From: Bacillota bacterium
Lineage (GTDB): Bacteria > Bacillota > Sulfobacillia > Sulfobacillales > JAIMBI01
Length of the DNA: 50,483 nucleotides
Reading direction: 5' to 3'
NCBI GenBank assembly: GCA_021846505.1
Contig: JAJZWV010000021.1
Span: 1 to 50,483, forward strand
Below are positions 15,922-24,750 of the stretch, in pieces. Under the pieces are notes generated by a model, which did not search any database, was not told the DNA's origin, and saw only the letters and a program-made list of their open reading frames with translations. Numbering within the stretch: the stretch's first letter is position 1; the number at the start of each line of letters is the position of its first letter. Position numbers and translations under genes: made by a program.

Positions 15922-18099
15922 TCACAGAAAATTATACGGATCGATGGTCAGCGACAGGTGCGGCTGGCTGGCAGCTAGGCGATGAGCGGCCGCCACAATG
16001 CGGGGGCGGTCGGCCGCCCGCACCAGCAAGTGACACCGGTGATGCGCGCGCACTTTCTCCACCGGCGCGGGCGACGGCCCACGGACGGTGAGTGCGGGAT
16101 CCTGGCGGAGCTCGCTGGCTGCCTGCTCCAGCGGCGCTCGGGCCGCCTCGCCGCTGGCGCCGGACGACTCTACCAGCAGCAGATGGCCAAAGGGCGGATA
16201 GCCCAGCTCCTCGCGGTAGCCCACCTCTTCGTCGTAAAACGGCTGAAACGCCTGGGCGGCGGCAGCTGCCACGCTGTAGTGCTCGGGGTTGTAGGTTTGC
16301 ACCACCACCCGGCCGGGATGCTCCCCTCGGCCGGCGCGGCCCGCCGCCTGGGTCAGCAAGTCGTAGGTGCGCTCCGCCGCCCGAAAGTCGGGCAGCGACA
16401 GCGCCAAGTCCGCGGCAATCACCCCCACCAGGGTGACGTGGGGCCAGTCCATTCCCTTCGCCAGCAGCTGGGTTCCCACCAGCATGTCGTACTGCCGCGC
16501 GCTGAACGCCTGAAACAGGCGCTCGTGGCTGCCCCGGCGCCTCAAGCTGTCGCGATCCGCGCGCGCGATGCGGGCCGCCGGCCAGCGAATGCGGGCGGCT
16601 TCCAGCACCTGCTCGGTGCCGACCCCAAAGCTTCGCAGCCGCGCCGACCCGCACGCGGGGCACGAATCCGGCACCGCCATGCGAAAGTCGCAGTAGTGGC
16701 ACACCAGCCGATCGTCCTCGCGGTGCCAGGTCAGGCTGACCGAGCACTCCGCGCACCGCGCGGTGTAGCCGCACGTGCGGCACACCACACTTTTGGCGTA
16801 GCCGCGGCGATTCAGCAACAGCAGGACCTGCTGGCCCTCCGCCAAGGTGTCGTCCACGGCCGCCGCCAGTTGCTTGGAAAACATCTCTCGGTTGCCGCGC
16901 TCAAGCTCCGCCCGCAAGTCCACCACGCTCACGCAGGCCAGCGGGCGGCCGGCCACCCGCTCCGGCAGGCGCAGCCAGCCGATGCGGCCCTGGCGCGCCT
17001 GGTGCGCTGTCTCTAGGCTGGGTGTCGCGCTCCCCAGCACCAGCAGGCCACCGGTGGATCGGAGCCGCTCCTCGGCGACATCCCGCGCATGGTAGCGCGG
17101 ATGCTCATCTTGCTTGTAGGTCGACTCGTGCTCCTCATCGATCACCACCAGACCCAGCCGCTCACACGGCGCGAAGATGGCGGACCGGGGGCCGAGCACC
17201 ACGTCGGCCTCCCCCCGGCGCACGCGGTGCCACTCCCGCAGGCGCTCGCCGTCGGCCATGGCCGAGTGAAACACGGCCAGGCGCCCGGGAAACCGCGAGC
17301 GGAACCGAGCGCCCATCTGCGGTGTGAGCGCGATTTCGGGCACCAGCACAATGGCCTGCCGCCCGCGCTCCAGCACGGCCGCCGCGGCCGCCAGATACAC
17401 CTCGGTCTTGCCCGATCCGGTGACCCCCTCCAGCAGCACCGTTTGGGCCGCGCCCGCGCCCAGGCAGCCCGCCAAGGCGGCGACCGCCTGCTCCTGGGCA
17501 GCGGTGAGATGGTGGCGCGTCGGCACGGGGGCCAAGCGGGGGGCGGGGCCGCGACGCAGCGTGCCGGCACTCAGGAGCGCTGACAGCACAGCGGCCGACG
17601 CACCTGTTGCCGCCCGAGCTTCCGCCTCGGCTACCCCGGGTCGGTCGCGGACATACTCCCACAGCCGCTGGCGCACCGGTCCCCGGGGAGAATCCGCTGC
17701 GGCGTACAGGTGCGCTCGCGGCGGCGGCGGCAGCTGGCGCACCGGCGCGGGCACTGCCGTGCGCAGCGCCTGCCCCCACCAGCAGCACCACTGCTCCCGG
17801 AGGTAAGCGACCAGCCGCACCAAGTCAGGAAGCAGCAGCGGCTCTTCGCCGATCGGCGCCAAAATGGACTTCAGCTGGACTGGCCGATCCCGGGTGTCCT
17901 CCTCGTCCGCAGCCCTCCAGCCGACGATGACGCCGGTGGCGGTGCTGGCGCCCAGCGGAACACGCACCCGCCAGCCCGGCCCCACATGGGCCAGGGACGG
18001 CGGGACCCAGTAATCGAAGGGATGGTCCAGGCCAGCCGCCACCCGGTCGAACACCACCAAGGCCCGCCTACCGCTCTCCAACGAGGCCCACCACCGCAT
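15922..18099 (-). CDS. priA: Primosomal replication restart helicase PriA
   Basis: A 3'-5' helicase that reloads the replisome at stalled forks. Order: N-terminal 3'-DNA-binding domain (DHPFDYWVPPSLA, PLGASTATGVIVGW), winged helix, helicase motif I GVTGSGKTEVY (about residue 235), DEEHESTYKQDEHPRYHARD, the cysteine-rich zinc insert with eight Cys (CRTC, CAEC, CHYC, CPAC), GTQLLAKGMDWPHVTLVGVI and QAAGRAGRGEHPGRV. From ATG 18099 the protein has 725 residues and overlaps coaBC by 32 bp. A TTG at 18060, just before VVFDRV and beyond the coaBC stop, is an alternative start that avoids the overlap. Confidence 0.96.
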   Translation of the reverse strand: MRWWASLESGRRALVVFDRVAAGLDHPFDYWVPPSLAHVGPGWRVRVPLGASTATGVIVGWRAADEEDTRDRPVQLKSILAPIGEEPLLLPDLVRLVAYLREQWCCWWGQALRTAVPAPVRQLPPPPRAHLYAAADSPRGPVRQRLWEYVRDRPGVAEAEARAATGASAAVLSALLSAGTLRRGPAPRLAPVPTRHHLTAAQEQAVAALAGCLGAGAAQTVLLEGVTGSGKTEVYLAAAAAVLERGRQAIVLVPEIALTPQMGARFRSRFPGRLAVFHSAMADGERLREWHRVRRGEADVVLGPRSAIFAPCERLGLVVIDEEHESTYKQDEHPRYHARDVAEERLRSTGGLLVLGSATPSLETAHQARQGRIGWLRLPERVAGRPLACVSVVDLRAELERGNREMFSKQLAAAVDDTLAEGQQVLLLLNRRGYAKSVVCRTCGYTARCAECSVSLTWHREDDRLVCHYCDFRMAVPDSCPACGSARLRSFGVGTEQVLEAARIRWPAARIARADRDSLRRRGSHERLFQAFSARQYDMLVGTQLLAKGMDWPHVTLVGVIAADLALSLPDFRAAERTYDLLTQAAGRAGRGEHPGRVVVQTYNPEHYSVAAAAAQAFQPFYDEEVGYREELGYPPFGHLLLVESSGASGEAARAPLEQAASELRQDPALTVRGPSPAPVEKVRAHHRCHLLVRAADRPRIVAAAHRLAASQPHLSLTIDPYNFL

Positions 18100-19249
18100 C
18101 GAGCAGGGCTGCCGCCAGGCCGGCTTTGCTGCCCCGATATGGCTCCACACGGTCCGGAGACCGCACCAGCCACGCCTCCGACTCCTGGCGGCCAAATCCC
18201 AGGCCCGCCTCCACTCGGTTGGCCACCGCCAAGTCCAGGTGCTTTTCGCGCAACATGTCCACCGCGCGGGCCACATGGTCTTCCGTCTCCGCCTTGAATC
18301 CAATCAGCAGCTGGCCCGGCCGCTTCGCCGCGCCGAGCGCCGCCAAAATGTCCGGGGTGCGCTCCACCGCCCACGCCGCCGCCGCATCACTGGACTTTTT
18401 GAGTTTGTGGGCGCTGGGGTCCCGCGGGCGAAAGTCAGCCACGGCTGCGGCCGCCACCACCACGTCCGCTGCCGGGAAGCGGTCCTCCACGGCGCCGGCC
18501 ATCTCCGCAGTGCTGGTGACCGCGATGGCCCGCACTTCCGGCGGCACCGGCACCGCCAGCGGGCCGTGCACCAGGGTCACGTCGGCCCCGCGAAAGAAAG
18601 CCGCCTCAGCCACGGCCACCCCCATGGCCCCCGTGGAGGGGTTGCTCAACAGGCGCACCGGATCAAAGAATTCCCACGTCGGGCCCGCAGTCACCAGCAC
18701 GCGGACGCCCGCCAGGTCTTGAGGCGTCGCCCGACGCCGCACCGCCCGCACAATCACGTCGGGCTCCACCAGCCGGCCCAGCCCCACCTGGCCCGATGCC
18801 ATGCGCCCCGCGGCCGGCCCCAGAAATTCGACGCCATCGGCGGCTAGCTGGGCTGCGGCACGGCGCGTGGCCGGATGGTCCCACATCTCCGGCTCCATGG
18901 CCGGCGCGGCCAGGACCGGGCAGCGCACCCCGAGATACACCGCCGACAGCATGTCATCCGCGCGCCCCGCCGCGAGGCGCGCCAATAGGTCGGCGGTGGC
19001 GGGGGCCAGCACCACCAGGTCGGCGGCATGAGCCAGCGCGACATGCGACAGCACTCCCGCCGGACGGTCGGCGACCGCCGTGCTGACGGGCCGATGGGTG
19101 ACGGCCTCAAACGTCAACGGCGCGACAAATTGCCGCGCCGCCTCGGTCATCACCACATCTACCGTGTGCCCCTCTTGGGTGAGCCGACTGGCCACCTCGC
19201 ACGCCTTATAGGCCGCGATGCCGCCGCCCACCCCCAATATGACCCGCAC
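18068..19249 (-). CDS. coaBC: Bifunctional phosphopantothenoylcysteine decarboxylase/synthetase
   Basis: A 393-residue two-domain enzyme of coenzyme A synthesis. CoaC half: flavin-binding GVGGGIAAYKACEV, the active-site His in LSHVALAHAADLV, the APATADLLARLAAGRADD loop and PAMEPEMWDHPA. CoaB half from about residue 185: VLVTAGPTWEFFDPVRLLSNPSTGAMG, the AAAVADFRP strand and the KLKKS lysines. The loop has APATAD instead of the commoner APATAN, a variant I also associate with actinobacterial enzymes. Start ATG 19249, 5 bp after the rpoZ stop. Confidence 0.95.
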   Translation of the reverse strand: MRVILGVGGGIAAYKACEVASRLTQEGHTVDVVMTEAARQFVAPLTFEAVTHRPVSTAVADRPAGVLSHVALAHAADLVVLAPATADLLARLAAGRADDMLSAVYLGVRCPVLAAPAMEPEMWDHPATRRAAAQLAADGVEFLGPAAGRMASGQVGLGRLVEPDVIVRAVRRRATPQDLAGVRVLVTAGPTWEFFDPVRLLSNPSTGAMGVAVAEAAFFRGADVTLVHGPLAVPVPPEVRAIAVTSTAEMAGAVEDRFPAADVVVAAAAVADFRPRDPSAHKLKKSSDAAAAWAVERTPDILAALGAAKRPGQLLIGFKAETEDHVARAVDMLREKHLDLAVANRVEAGLGFGRQESEAWLVRSPDRVEPYRGSKAGLAAALLDAVVGLVGER

Positions 19250-19254
19250 GCCTG

Positions 19255-19461
19255 CTAGCGGCTGGCGACGGGCGGCAGCACGATGTCCAGCCGGCCGTCC
19301 GCAATTTCCTGCAGCGCGATGGTCACCGGCTTAGTGGCTTCAGTATCCACGAGCGGACCCGTCCCGGCCATCAGGTCACGCGCGCGGCGCGAGGCTGCCA
19401 CCACCAGTGCATACTTGCTGTCCACCCGCGCCATCAATTCGTCCAGCGATGGCTTCAGCAC
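19255..19461 (-). CDS. rpoZ: RNA polymerase omega subunit
   Basis: A 68-residue omega subunit, at the short end of the family. Core features: KPSLDELMARVDSKYALVV, the ASRRARDL helix that contacts beta', and KPVTIALQEIADGRL. It aids assembly of beta'. Gmk (guanylate kinase), which normally lies between remA and rpoZ in Bacillota, is missing; only about 50 bp separate the two genes. Confidence 0.94.
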   Translation of the reverse strand: MLKPSLDELMARVDSKYALVVAASRRARDLMAGTGPLVDTEATKPVTIALQEIADGRLDIVLPPVASR

Positions 19462-19514
19462 GCCACCATCCCCCAGTCTGGCTTGGAATCTCCGATCCGG
19501 CTCGGCGCACTGGG

Positions 19515-19817
19515 CTAGGAGGAGGCGCCTTCCTCGGCGGCCAGCTCCTCGCCCTCGCCCTCGCTGTCCGCGCCCGAGCCGCGATACAGCCGGTTGGCCA
19601 CCGTTTCTGGATGCACTGCCGACAGTATCACATGATCGCTGTCCGCGATAATGACCGCCCGGGTCCGCCGCCCATACGTCGCATCAATCAGGGACCCGCG
19701 GTCGCGAGCTTCGGCGACGATGCGCTTGATGGGCGCAGACTCGGGACTCACGATCGCGATGATGCGATTGGCCGACACGATGTTGCCGAACCCGATGTTG
19801 ACCAGCTTGATATCCAA
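19515..19817 (-). CDS. remA: Extracellular matrix regulator RemA (DUF370)
   Basis: A 100-residue DNA-binding protein nearly identical in its core to B. subtilis Rem[52 protein letters not shown] and [14 protein letters not shown]. RemA forms rings that wrap DNA and activates biofilm and osmoprotection operons in Bacillus. The acidic tail ([16 protein letters not shown]) is an extra of this copy. Start is taken as TTG 19817 with GAGGGGTGG at correct spacing, giving the usual MDIKLVNIG start; another TTG at 19832 adds five residues. A good promoter lies at 19871-19899. Confidence 0.94.
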   Translation of the reverse strand: MDIKLVNIGFGNIVSANRIIAIVSPESAPIKRIVAEARDRGSLIDATYGRRTRAVIIADSDHVILSAVHPETVANRLYRGSGADSEGEGEELAAEEGASS

Positions 19818-19870
19818 TCTGCCACCCCTCAACCCAGCGCGCTCTCATGATCTCGCCAAGCTTGCATGCT

Positions 19871-19899
19871 ATCGTACGAAAGAGCCGAGTGCCTGTCAA
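19871..19899 (-). promoter_or_regulatory. Sigma-A promoter of remA (and probably rpoZ-coaBC-priA onward)
   Basis: On the minus strand a perfect -35 TTGACA (19894-19899), a 17-nt spacer and -10 TACGAT (19871-19876) precede remA by about 50 bp. It is one of the best promoters in the window. Because the following genes are separated by short gaps or overlaps, it may drive the run from remA to priA and further. It also lies in the short divergent space before the DedA gene. Confidence 0.75.
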
Positions 19900-19919
19900 T
19901 TTCAAGCAGTGGAGGACTC

Positions 19920-20552
19920 ATGCTAGCGCTGATTCACTGGACACTCCTGTGGCTGGACCGTCTGGGCCTGCCCACGGTGTTTGTGATTTTGCTGGCGGAG
20001 AGCCTCGGCATGCCCTCCCCCTCCGAAGTGGTGCTGCTGCTGTCCGGCCTGCTGGTGGCGGAGGGTCACTTCGCGTTTCTCGGCGTCGTGCTGGTGGGCG
20101 CGCTGGGCAGCACGCTGGGCGGCACCGTCGCCTTCACCCTGGCTCGGGTGCGGGGCCGCGACTTTGTGCTCCGTCGCATGCGGTATGCCAGTGGACGGGC
20201 CGCCGCGTGGGAGCGCTGGGAGGCCCAGTTCGTCCGCCGCGGGTTTGTGATTGTCGCCGTCGGCCGCGTGATTTCGGGCGTGCGCATGCTGATTTCCTAT
20301 CCGGCCGGCCTGTTCCACCTCTCCTGGGCGGAGTTTCTGCCCGCCACCGTGCTGGGATCGCTGGCATGGGCCGCGCTCGCCACCGGGGTCGGGGCCCTGG
20401 CCGGCCCCCGGGTGCTCAGCATTCTCACCGCGATGCACACCACCGAGGATTACGCGCTGGGGGCGGCAGCGGCGCTGGCGGCCGCCTGGTGGGTGCGACG
20501 ACACTACGCGCGCCGCGCCACCCCCGCCCCTCGGCCTGAGGCCGACGACTGA
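19920..20552 (+). CDS. DedA-family membrane protein
   Basis: A 210-residue inner-membrane protein of the DedA/SNARE-associated (VTT domain) family, several members of which flip polyprenyl phosphate or phospholipids. Signatures: ILLAESLGMPSPSEVVLLLSG (E-x-G-x-P-x-P-E motif), GALGSTLGGTVAFTLARVRGR, and RVISGVRMLISYPAGLFHLSW with the conserved arginines and YPAG. Start ATG 19920 has TGGAGG eight bases upstream. It is transcribed divergently from remA and converges on dapL (13 bp between stops), interrupting the usual yloB-to-remA order. Confidence 0.9.
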   Translation: MLALIHWTLLWLDRLGLPTVFVILLAESLGMPSPSEVVLLLSGLLVAEGHFAFLGVVLVGALGSTLGGTVAFTLARVRGRDFVLRRMRYASGRAAAWERWEAQFVRRGFVIVAVGRVISGVRMLISYPAGLFHLSWAEFLPATVLGSLAWAALATGVGALAGPRVLSILTAMHTTEDYALGAAAALAAAWWVRRHYARRATPAPRPEADD

Positions 20553-20565
20553 GGATGCGCCGCGC

Positions 20566-21732
20566 TCACACGAGGCGCATGGCCGCGATTCGCCCGCACG
20601 CCTCCTGAATGCGGTCGTCCGGCGCGGTGAGCGACAGCCGCACGTACCCCTCCCCCGATTCCCCATACGCAGACCCTGGCGTCAGCACCACGCCGGTCCG
20701 GTCCAGCACCAGCGCCGCAGTATCCCGGGCGGACAGGCCGGGCGGCGTGGGCACCCACAGATAGAAGGTGGCTCGGGGCGCCGCCGCGTCAAACCCGGCC
20801 GCGCGGAGTGCGGACACCGCCAAGTCCCGCCGGCGCTGATACACCCCCACCGCCGCTTGAATGGCTTGGTCCTGATCCGGCTCCAGCGCCCGCACGCCAG
20901 CCAGCTGGATGGCCGTAAACTGGCCTGAGTCCGTGTTGGTTTTCACCAGCGACAGCGCGTGAATGGCGTCCGCCCGCCCAACGGCCGCCCCCAGGCGCCA
21001 TCCTGTCATCCGATACGGCTTGGACAGGGAAAAAAACTCGACCGCCACCTCCTTGGCCCCCGGCACCTCCAAGACAGACGGTGCCCGATAGCCGTCATAG
21101 CCAATTTCCGAGTAAGCCTGGTCCGACGCCAGCAGCACGTCGTGCGCCCGGCAGCGGTCCACGGCGTCGGCCAAAAACGCGCGGTCTGCCACGGCGCCCG
21201 TGGGGTTGTTGGGATAATTGATCCACAGAAGCTTAGCGCGCCGCCACACGGGGTCGGGAACAGCGGCCAAGTTCGGCAGAAACCCCTGGCCCGCGGTCAG
21301 CGGCAGGGAAAAGACCGTGGCGCCCGCCAGCCGAGCCTGGACGGCATACACCGGATACGACGGCTCGGGCACCAGCACCACGTCGCCCGGCCCAGCGGCT
21401 GCCCACGTCAGGTGGCTAATGCCCTCTTTGGAGCCGATGAGGCCCAGCACTTCCTGCCGGGGGTCGAGGGCGACCCCAAAGCGCCGCTGGTAGAAGTGGG
21501 CCACCGCCTCGCGAAAGCGGAGCGCGCCTTGGTAGTCGGGATAGCGGTGGGTGGCAGGATCGCGCGCCCCTTCCACCATCGCATCAACGATCGCGCCGGG
21601 GGTGGGCAAGTCCGGATCTCCAATGCCCAAGTTGATAACATCCACGCCCCGCGCGCGCGCCGCCGCCGCCTTTTGGTCCAAGTCGAAAAACAGGTAGGGC
21701 CCCACCGTGGCCAATCTGTCCGCAAATTTCAC
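20566..21732 (-). CDS. dapL: LL-diaminopimelate aminotransferase-type class I aminotransferase
   Basis: A 388-residue PLP enzyme. Signatures of DapL: MKFADRL start, PYLFFDLDQK, VINLGIGDPDLPTPG, HRYPDYQGALRFREAV, LIGSKEGISHL, NYPNNPTGA, SDQAYSEIGYDGYRAPS, EFFSLSKPYRMTGWRLG with the PLP lysine in SLSK. DapL makes LL-diaminopimelate from tetrahydrodipicolinate in one step, for lysine, cell wall and spore dipicolinate precursors. Start GTG 21732 is chosen: GGAGG lies 6 nt upstream, DapL proteins begin MKFADRL, and the promoter at 21766-21794 would leave the earlier ATG 21753 with almost no leader. A related aminotransferase of other specificity is possible. Confidence 0.85.
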   Translation of the reverse strand: MKFADRLATVGPYLFFDLDQKAAAARARGVDVINLGIGDPDLPTPGAIVDAMVEGARDPATHRYPDYQGALRFREAVAHFYQRRFGVALDPRQEVLGLIGSKEGISHLTWAAAGPGDVVLVPEPSYPVYAVQARLAGATVFSLPLTAGQGFLPNLAAVPDPVWRRAKLLWINYPNNPTGAVADRAFLADAVDRCRAHDVLLASDQAYSEIGYDGYRAPSVLEVPGAKEVAVEFFSLSKPYRMTGWRLGAAVGRADAIHALSLVKTNTDSGQFTAIQLAGVRALEPDQDQAIQAAVGVYQRRRDLAVSALRAAGFDAAAPRATFYLWVPTPPGLSARDTAALVLDRTGVVLTPGSAYGESGEGYVRLSLTAPDDRIQEACGRIAAMRLV

Positions 21733-21765
21733 CGCACACCTCCGCGCAGTCATCAAACCTCCCCC

Positions 21766-21794
21766 ACGATAGCGCATGCGGCGTCTGCTGTCAG
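21766..21794 (-). promoter_or_regulatory. Putative promoter of dapL
   Basis: Minus-strand CTGACA (21789-21794), 17-nt spacer and TATCGT (21766-21771). The expected transcription start, near 21759, lies some 27 nt before the GTG start at 21732 and includes its GGAGG. Confidence 0.55.
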
Positions 21795-21862
21795 ATGGCG
21801 GTCAGGCGCGAGGGCGCCGCATCGGGCTGCGCCCCACGCCGGCGAGGGCCTGGAGGGCGGCC

Positions 21863-24547
21863 TCACGGCAAGGCTCTGGCGGCCGCCGGCGCCGAGCCGA
21901 ACAGATGGCGCACGGCAGAGGCCATTTGAATGAATCCCGAGGCGCCCACGACCAGCACCCAGTCGCCGGCCGTCAGCGGGTCGGTCTTGAACAGCAGCGA
22001 CAGGCTGGGCACATACACGATGGCCAGCAGCAGCACGATGCTGGATCCCACGGCCCAAAGCGCCCAGGGGTTGGACAGCAAGCCCACTTCCAGGAAGTTT
22101 CGGTCCTCGACCCGGGCATCAAAGACGTGAAACAGCTGGCTCATCACCAGGGTGGCCAGCGCCAGTGTTCGGGCTTCGCGGAGTCCCAAGCCCCCCAGCG
22201 CCAGCGCCCAGAAAAACACCGCCACCGTGGTGACGCCAATCAGGACCCCGCGCACCAAAATTTTTGCCGCGAGTCCCCGGGCAAACACGCTTTCGCCCGG
22301 CGGCCGCGGCGGGCGCGCCATCACTGCGGGGTCGGGGGGATCCACTCCCAGCGCCAGCGCCGGCAGCCCATCGGTCACCAGGTTGACGAACAAAATCTGA
22401 ATGGGCAGCAGCGGCAGCGGCAGGCCCAGCGCCACTGCCAGAAACATGACCAGCACCTCGCCGACATTGCAGGACAGCAGATAGCGCAGGAACTTGCGAA
22501 TGTTGTCGTAGATGGCGCGCCCCTCCCGCACCGCGCGCACGATCGTGGCAAAGTTGTCGTCGGTCAAAATCATGGCGGCCGCTTCCTTGGCGACGTCGGT
22601 TCCAGTCACCCCCATAGCCACGCCGATGTCCGCCTCCTGGAGCGCCGGAGCATCGTTCACCCCGTCCCCCGTCATGGCCACCACCTCGCGGCGGCGGCGC
22701 AGCGCGGCCACGACCCGCAGCTTGTGCGGCGGCGAGACGCGCGCAAACACCCGCACCGCCACCACCTGCTGCGCCAGGGCATCGTCGTCCATCGCGTCTA
22801 GGTCGCGCCCCGTCAGAAGCTCCTCGGGGCGCTCGGCGATGCCCATCTGCCGCGCAATCGCCAGCGCCGTATCTGGATGGTCCCCGGTAATCATGACGGT
22901 GCGCAGTCCCGCTCGCCGGCACAGCCGGACCGCGTCGACCGCATCAGGGCGCGGCGGATCCATCATGCCCACCAGCCCCAGCAGCACCAGCGGGCGCTCC
23001 CAGCAGGCCGGGTCGGCCAGGTCGGCAGGCGCCAGCGGCCGGAACGCCACGGCCAGCACGCGGAGCGCCCGCGCCGCCATCTCATCGTGCGCGCGGGCCC
23101 AGGACGCGCGGCGGGCGGCGTCCAGCGGCGCGAGCCGCCCCTGCCACCAGATGAAGTGGGCTTGGGCCACGAGCGTGTCTGGCGCGCCTTTCACAAACGC
23201 AGCGGGCTCGTGGGCCGCGTTTTTCACCACCACGGTCATGCGCCGGGCTTCGGACGTGAACGGCACCTCGGCCAGGCGCTGGTGGCGCTGCCACACCTCA
23301 CGCGGCGGCTGGCCCATAGCCGCCGCCGCCGCCAGCATAGCCAGCTCCGTCGGATCGCCGCGGCCCTCCGCGCGGCCCGTGGATTCATCGGACAGCTCCG
23401 CCGCCGAGGCCAAGACCGCGGCCTCCATCAGGCGCCGCACATCTTCCGGGTCACCGGGTCGGGTCCCTTGGAATGCCTCGCCCGCCGACCGCCGCGTCCG
23501 GTGAACCCCCCCAGCATATAGGTCGAGGACCGTCATTTGATTGTTCGTCAGCGTGCCGGTCTTGTCGGAGCAAATCACGGTCGTGCAGCCGAGCGTCTCA
23601 ACGGCGGCCAGTTTGCGGACGATGGCATGTGCCCGAATCATGCGCTGCACCCCCAGCGCCAGCGCCACCGTGACAATAGCGGGCAGCCCTTCCGGAATCG
23701 CGGCCACGGCCAAGCTCACACCGGTGAGAAACATGAGGTACAGCGGCTCGCCGCGCAGGAGCCCCACCCCCACCACCGCCAGGACGATGGCCACCGACAG
23801 GAACACCAGCACCCGCCCCAGATGATCCAGCCGGCGCTCCAGCGGCGTGCTGTCATCGCGCGGCTGATTCATCAGGTGCTGAATCTGCCCCATTTCCGTC
23901 GCCATGCCCGTGTTCACCACCAAGGCGCGCCCGCGCCCGCGGGTCACCGCGCTGCCCATAAACACAAGGTCGCGCCGGTCCGCCAGCGGCGCGCGCGGGT
24001 CCCCCACCAGCTCCAGGCGCTTCGCCACCGCATGCGACTCGCCTGTGAGGGCGGCTTCGTCTACCGCCAGGCTGACCGCGTCCACTAGGCGGGCGTCCGC
24101 CGCGACGCGATCACCGGCCTCCAGCAGCAGCAGGTCCCCCGGCACGAGCGTGGCGGCGTCGACCGTGAGCGGGCGCCCATCGCGCATGACCTGAGCCCGC
24201 GGGGCTGTCAGCGACTTGAGCGCCAGGGCCGCTTGCTGCGCCCGGCCCTCCTGATAAAATCCCAGGACCGCGTTCATGAGGACGATCGCCAAGATCGTGA
24301 GCGCATCGCCGGCTTCGCCCAGCACGAGGGACACGCCCGTCGCTGCCACTAGCACCAGCACCATGAAGTCCGTGAACTGGCTTAGCAGAAGCCGCCACCA
24401 GGGCGTGGGCGGTGCACTCACCAGCCGATTGGGGCCCGCCGCTGCCAGCCGCTGGCGGGCCTCCGCCTCGGCCAGCCCGCGCTCCCGGTCGCTCGCCAGT
24501 GTCAGCACTGCCTCGTCGGGCGACAGCGTATGCCACAGTTGGTCCAC
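21863..24547 (-). CDS. yloB: P-type calcium-transporting ATPase (YloB-like, type IIA)
   Basis: An 894-residue cation pump. N-terminal cation ATPase domain (LWHTLSPDEAVLTLASDRERGL), M1-M2, actuator domain with DEAALTGES, M4 with VAAIPEGLPAIVT (calcium site), phosphorylation site CSDKTGTLTNNQMTV, nucleotide domain KGAPDTLV, hinge MTGDGVNDAPAL, and M5-M10 with NLVTDGLPALALG in M6. The PEGLP and N..TDG residues fit Ca2+ transport; in B. subtilis yloB is expressed in sporulation and sits in the same cluster. Start GTG 24547 has GGAGG eight bases upstream. Mn2+ as an alternative substrate cannot be excluded. Confidence 0.93.
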   Translation of the reverse strand: MDQLWHTLSPDEAVLTLASDRERGLAEAEARQRLAAAGPNRLVSAPPTPWWRLLLSQFTDFMVLVLVAATGVSLVLGEAGDALTILAIVLMNAVLGFYQEGRAQQAALALKSLTAPRAQVMRDGRPLTVDAATLVPGDLLLLEAGDRVAADARLVDAVSLAVDEAALTGESHAVAKRLELVGDPRAPLADRRDLVFMGSAVTRGRGRALVVNTGMATEMGQIQHLMNQPRDDSTPLERRLDHLGRVLVFLSVAIVLAVVGVGLLRGEPLYLMFLTGVSLAVAAIPEGLPAIVTVALALGVQRMIRAHAIVRKLAAVETLGCTTVICSDKTGTLTNNQMTVLDLYAGGVHRTRRSAGEAFQGTRPGDPEDVRRLMEAAVLASAAELSDESTGRAEGRGDPTELAMLAAAAAMGQPPREVWQRHQRLAEVPFTSEARRMTVVVKNAAHEPAAFVKGAPDTLVAQAHFIWWQGRLAPLDAARRASWARAHDEMAARALRVLAVAFRPLAPADLADPACWERPLVLLGLVGMMDPPRPDAVDAVRLCRRAGLRTVMITGDHPDTALAIARQMGIAERPEELLTGRDLDAMDDDALAQQVVAVRVFARVSPPHKLRVVAALRRRREVVAMTGDGVNDAPALQEADIGVAMGVTGTDVAKEAAAMILTDDNFATIVRAVREGRAIYDNIRKFLRYLLSCNVGEVLVMFLAVALGLPLPLLPIQILFVNLVTDGLPALALGVDPPDPAVMARPPRPPGESVFARGLAAKILVRGVLIGVTTVAVFFWALALGGLGLREARTLALATLVMSQLFHVFDARVEDRNFLEVGLLSNPWALWAVGSSIVLLLAIVYVPSLSLLFKTDPLTAGDWVLVVGASGFIQMASAVRHLFGSAPAAARALP

Positions 24548-24626
24548 TTGCCCCACCTCCGCGCGGTACACGCTATGTGCCGCGGACAGGACTATGCCGT
24601 GCCGCACCGGCCCTCGCCGGGACCCG

Positions 24627-24635
24627 TGCTATACT
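24627..24635 (+). promoter_or_regulatory. Putative extended -10 promoter element
   Basis: TGC followed by TATACT (24630-24635) matches the extended -10 pattern TGnTATAAT. It lies in the space between the divergent yloB and the hypothetical gene starting near 24751, about 115 bp before that start. No good -35 is present, as is common for extended -10 promoters. Confidence 0.4.
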
Positions 24636-24750
24636 TGGCGAGAAGTCCCCACACGGATGGGTGCCCTCCGACGGTGTCACGCCATCCGCTGTCACTTCGC
24701 ACTCGCCGCCAATGGCCATCGCGTGCCGCGATTGGAAGATGGGGGTGCCG

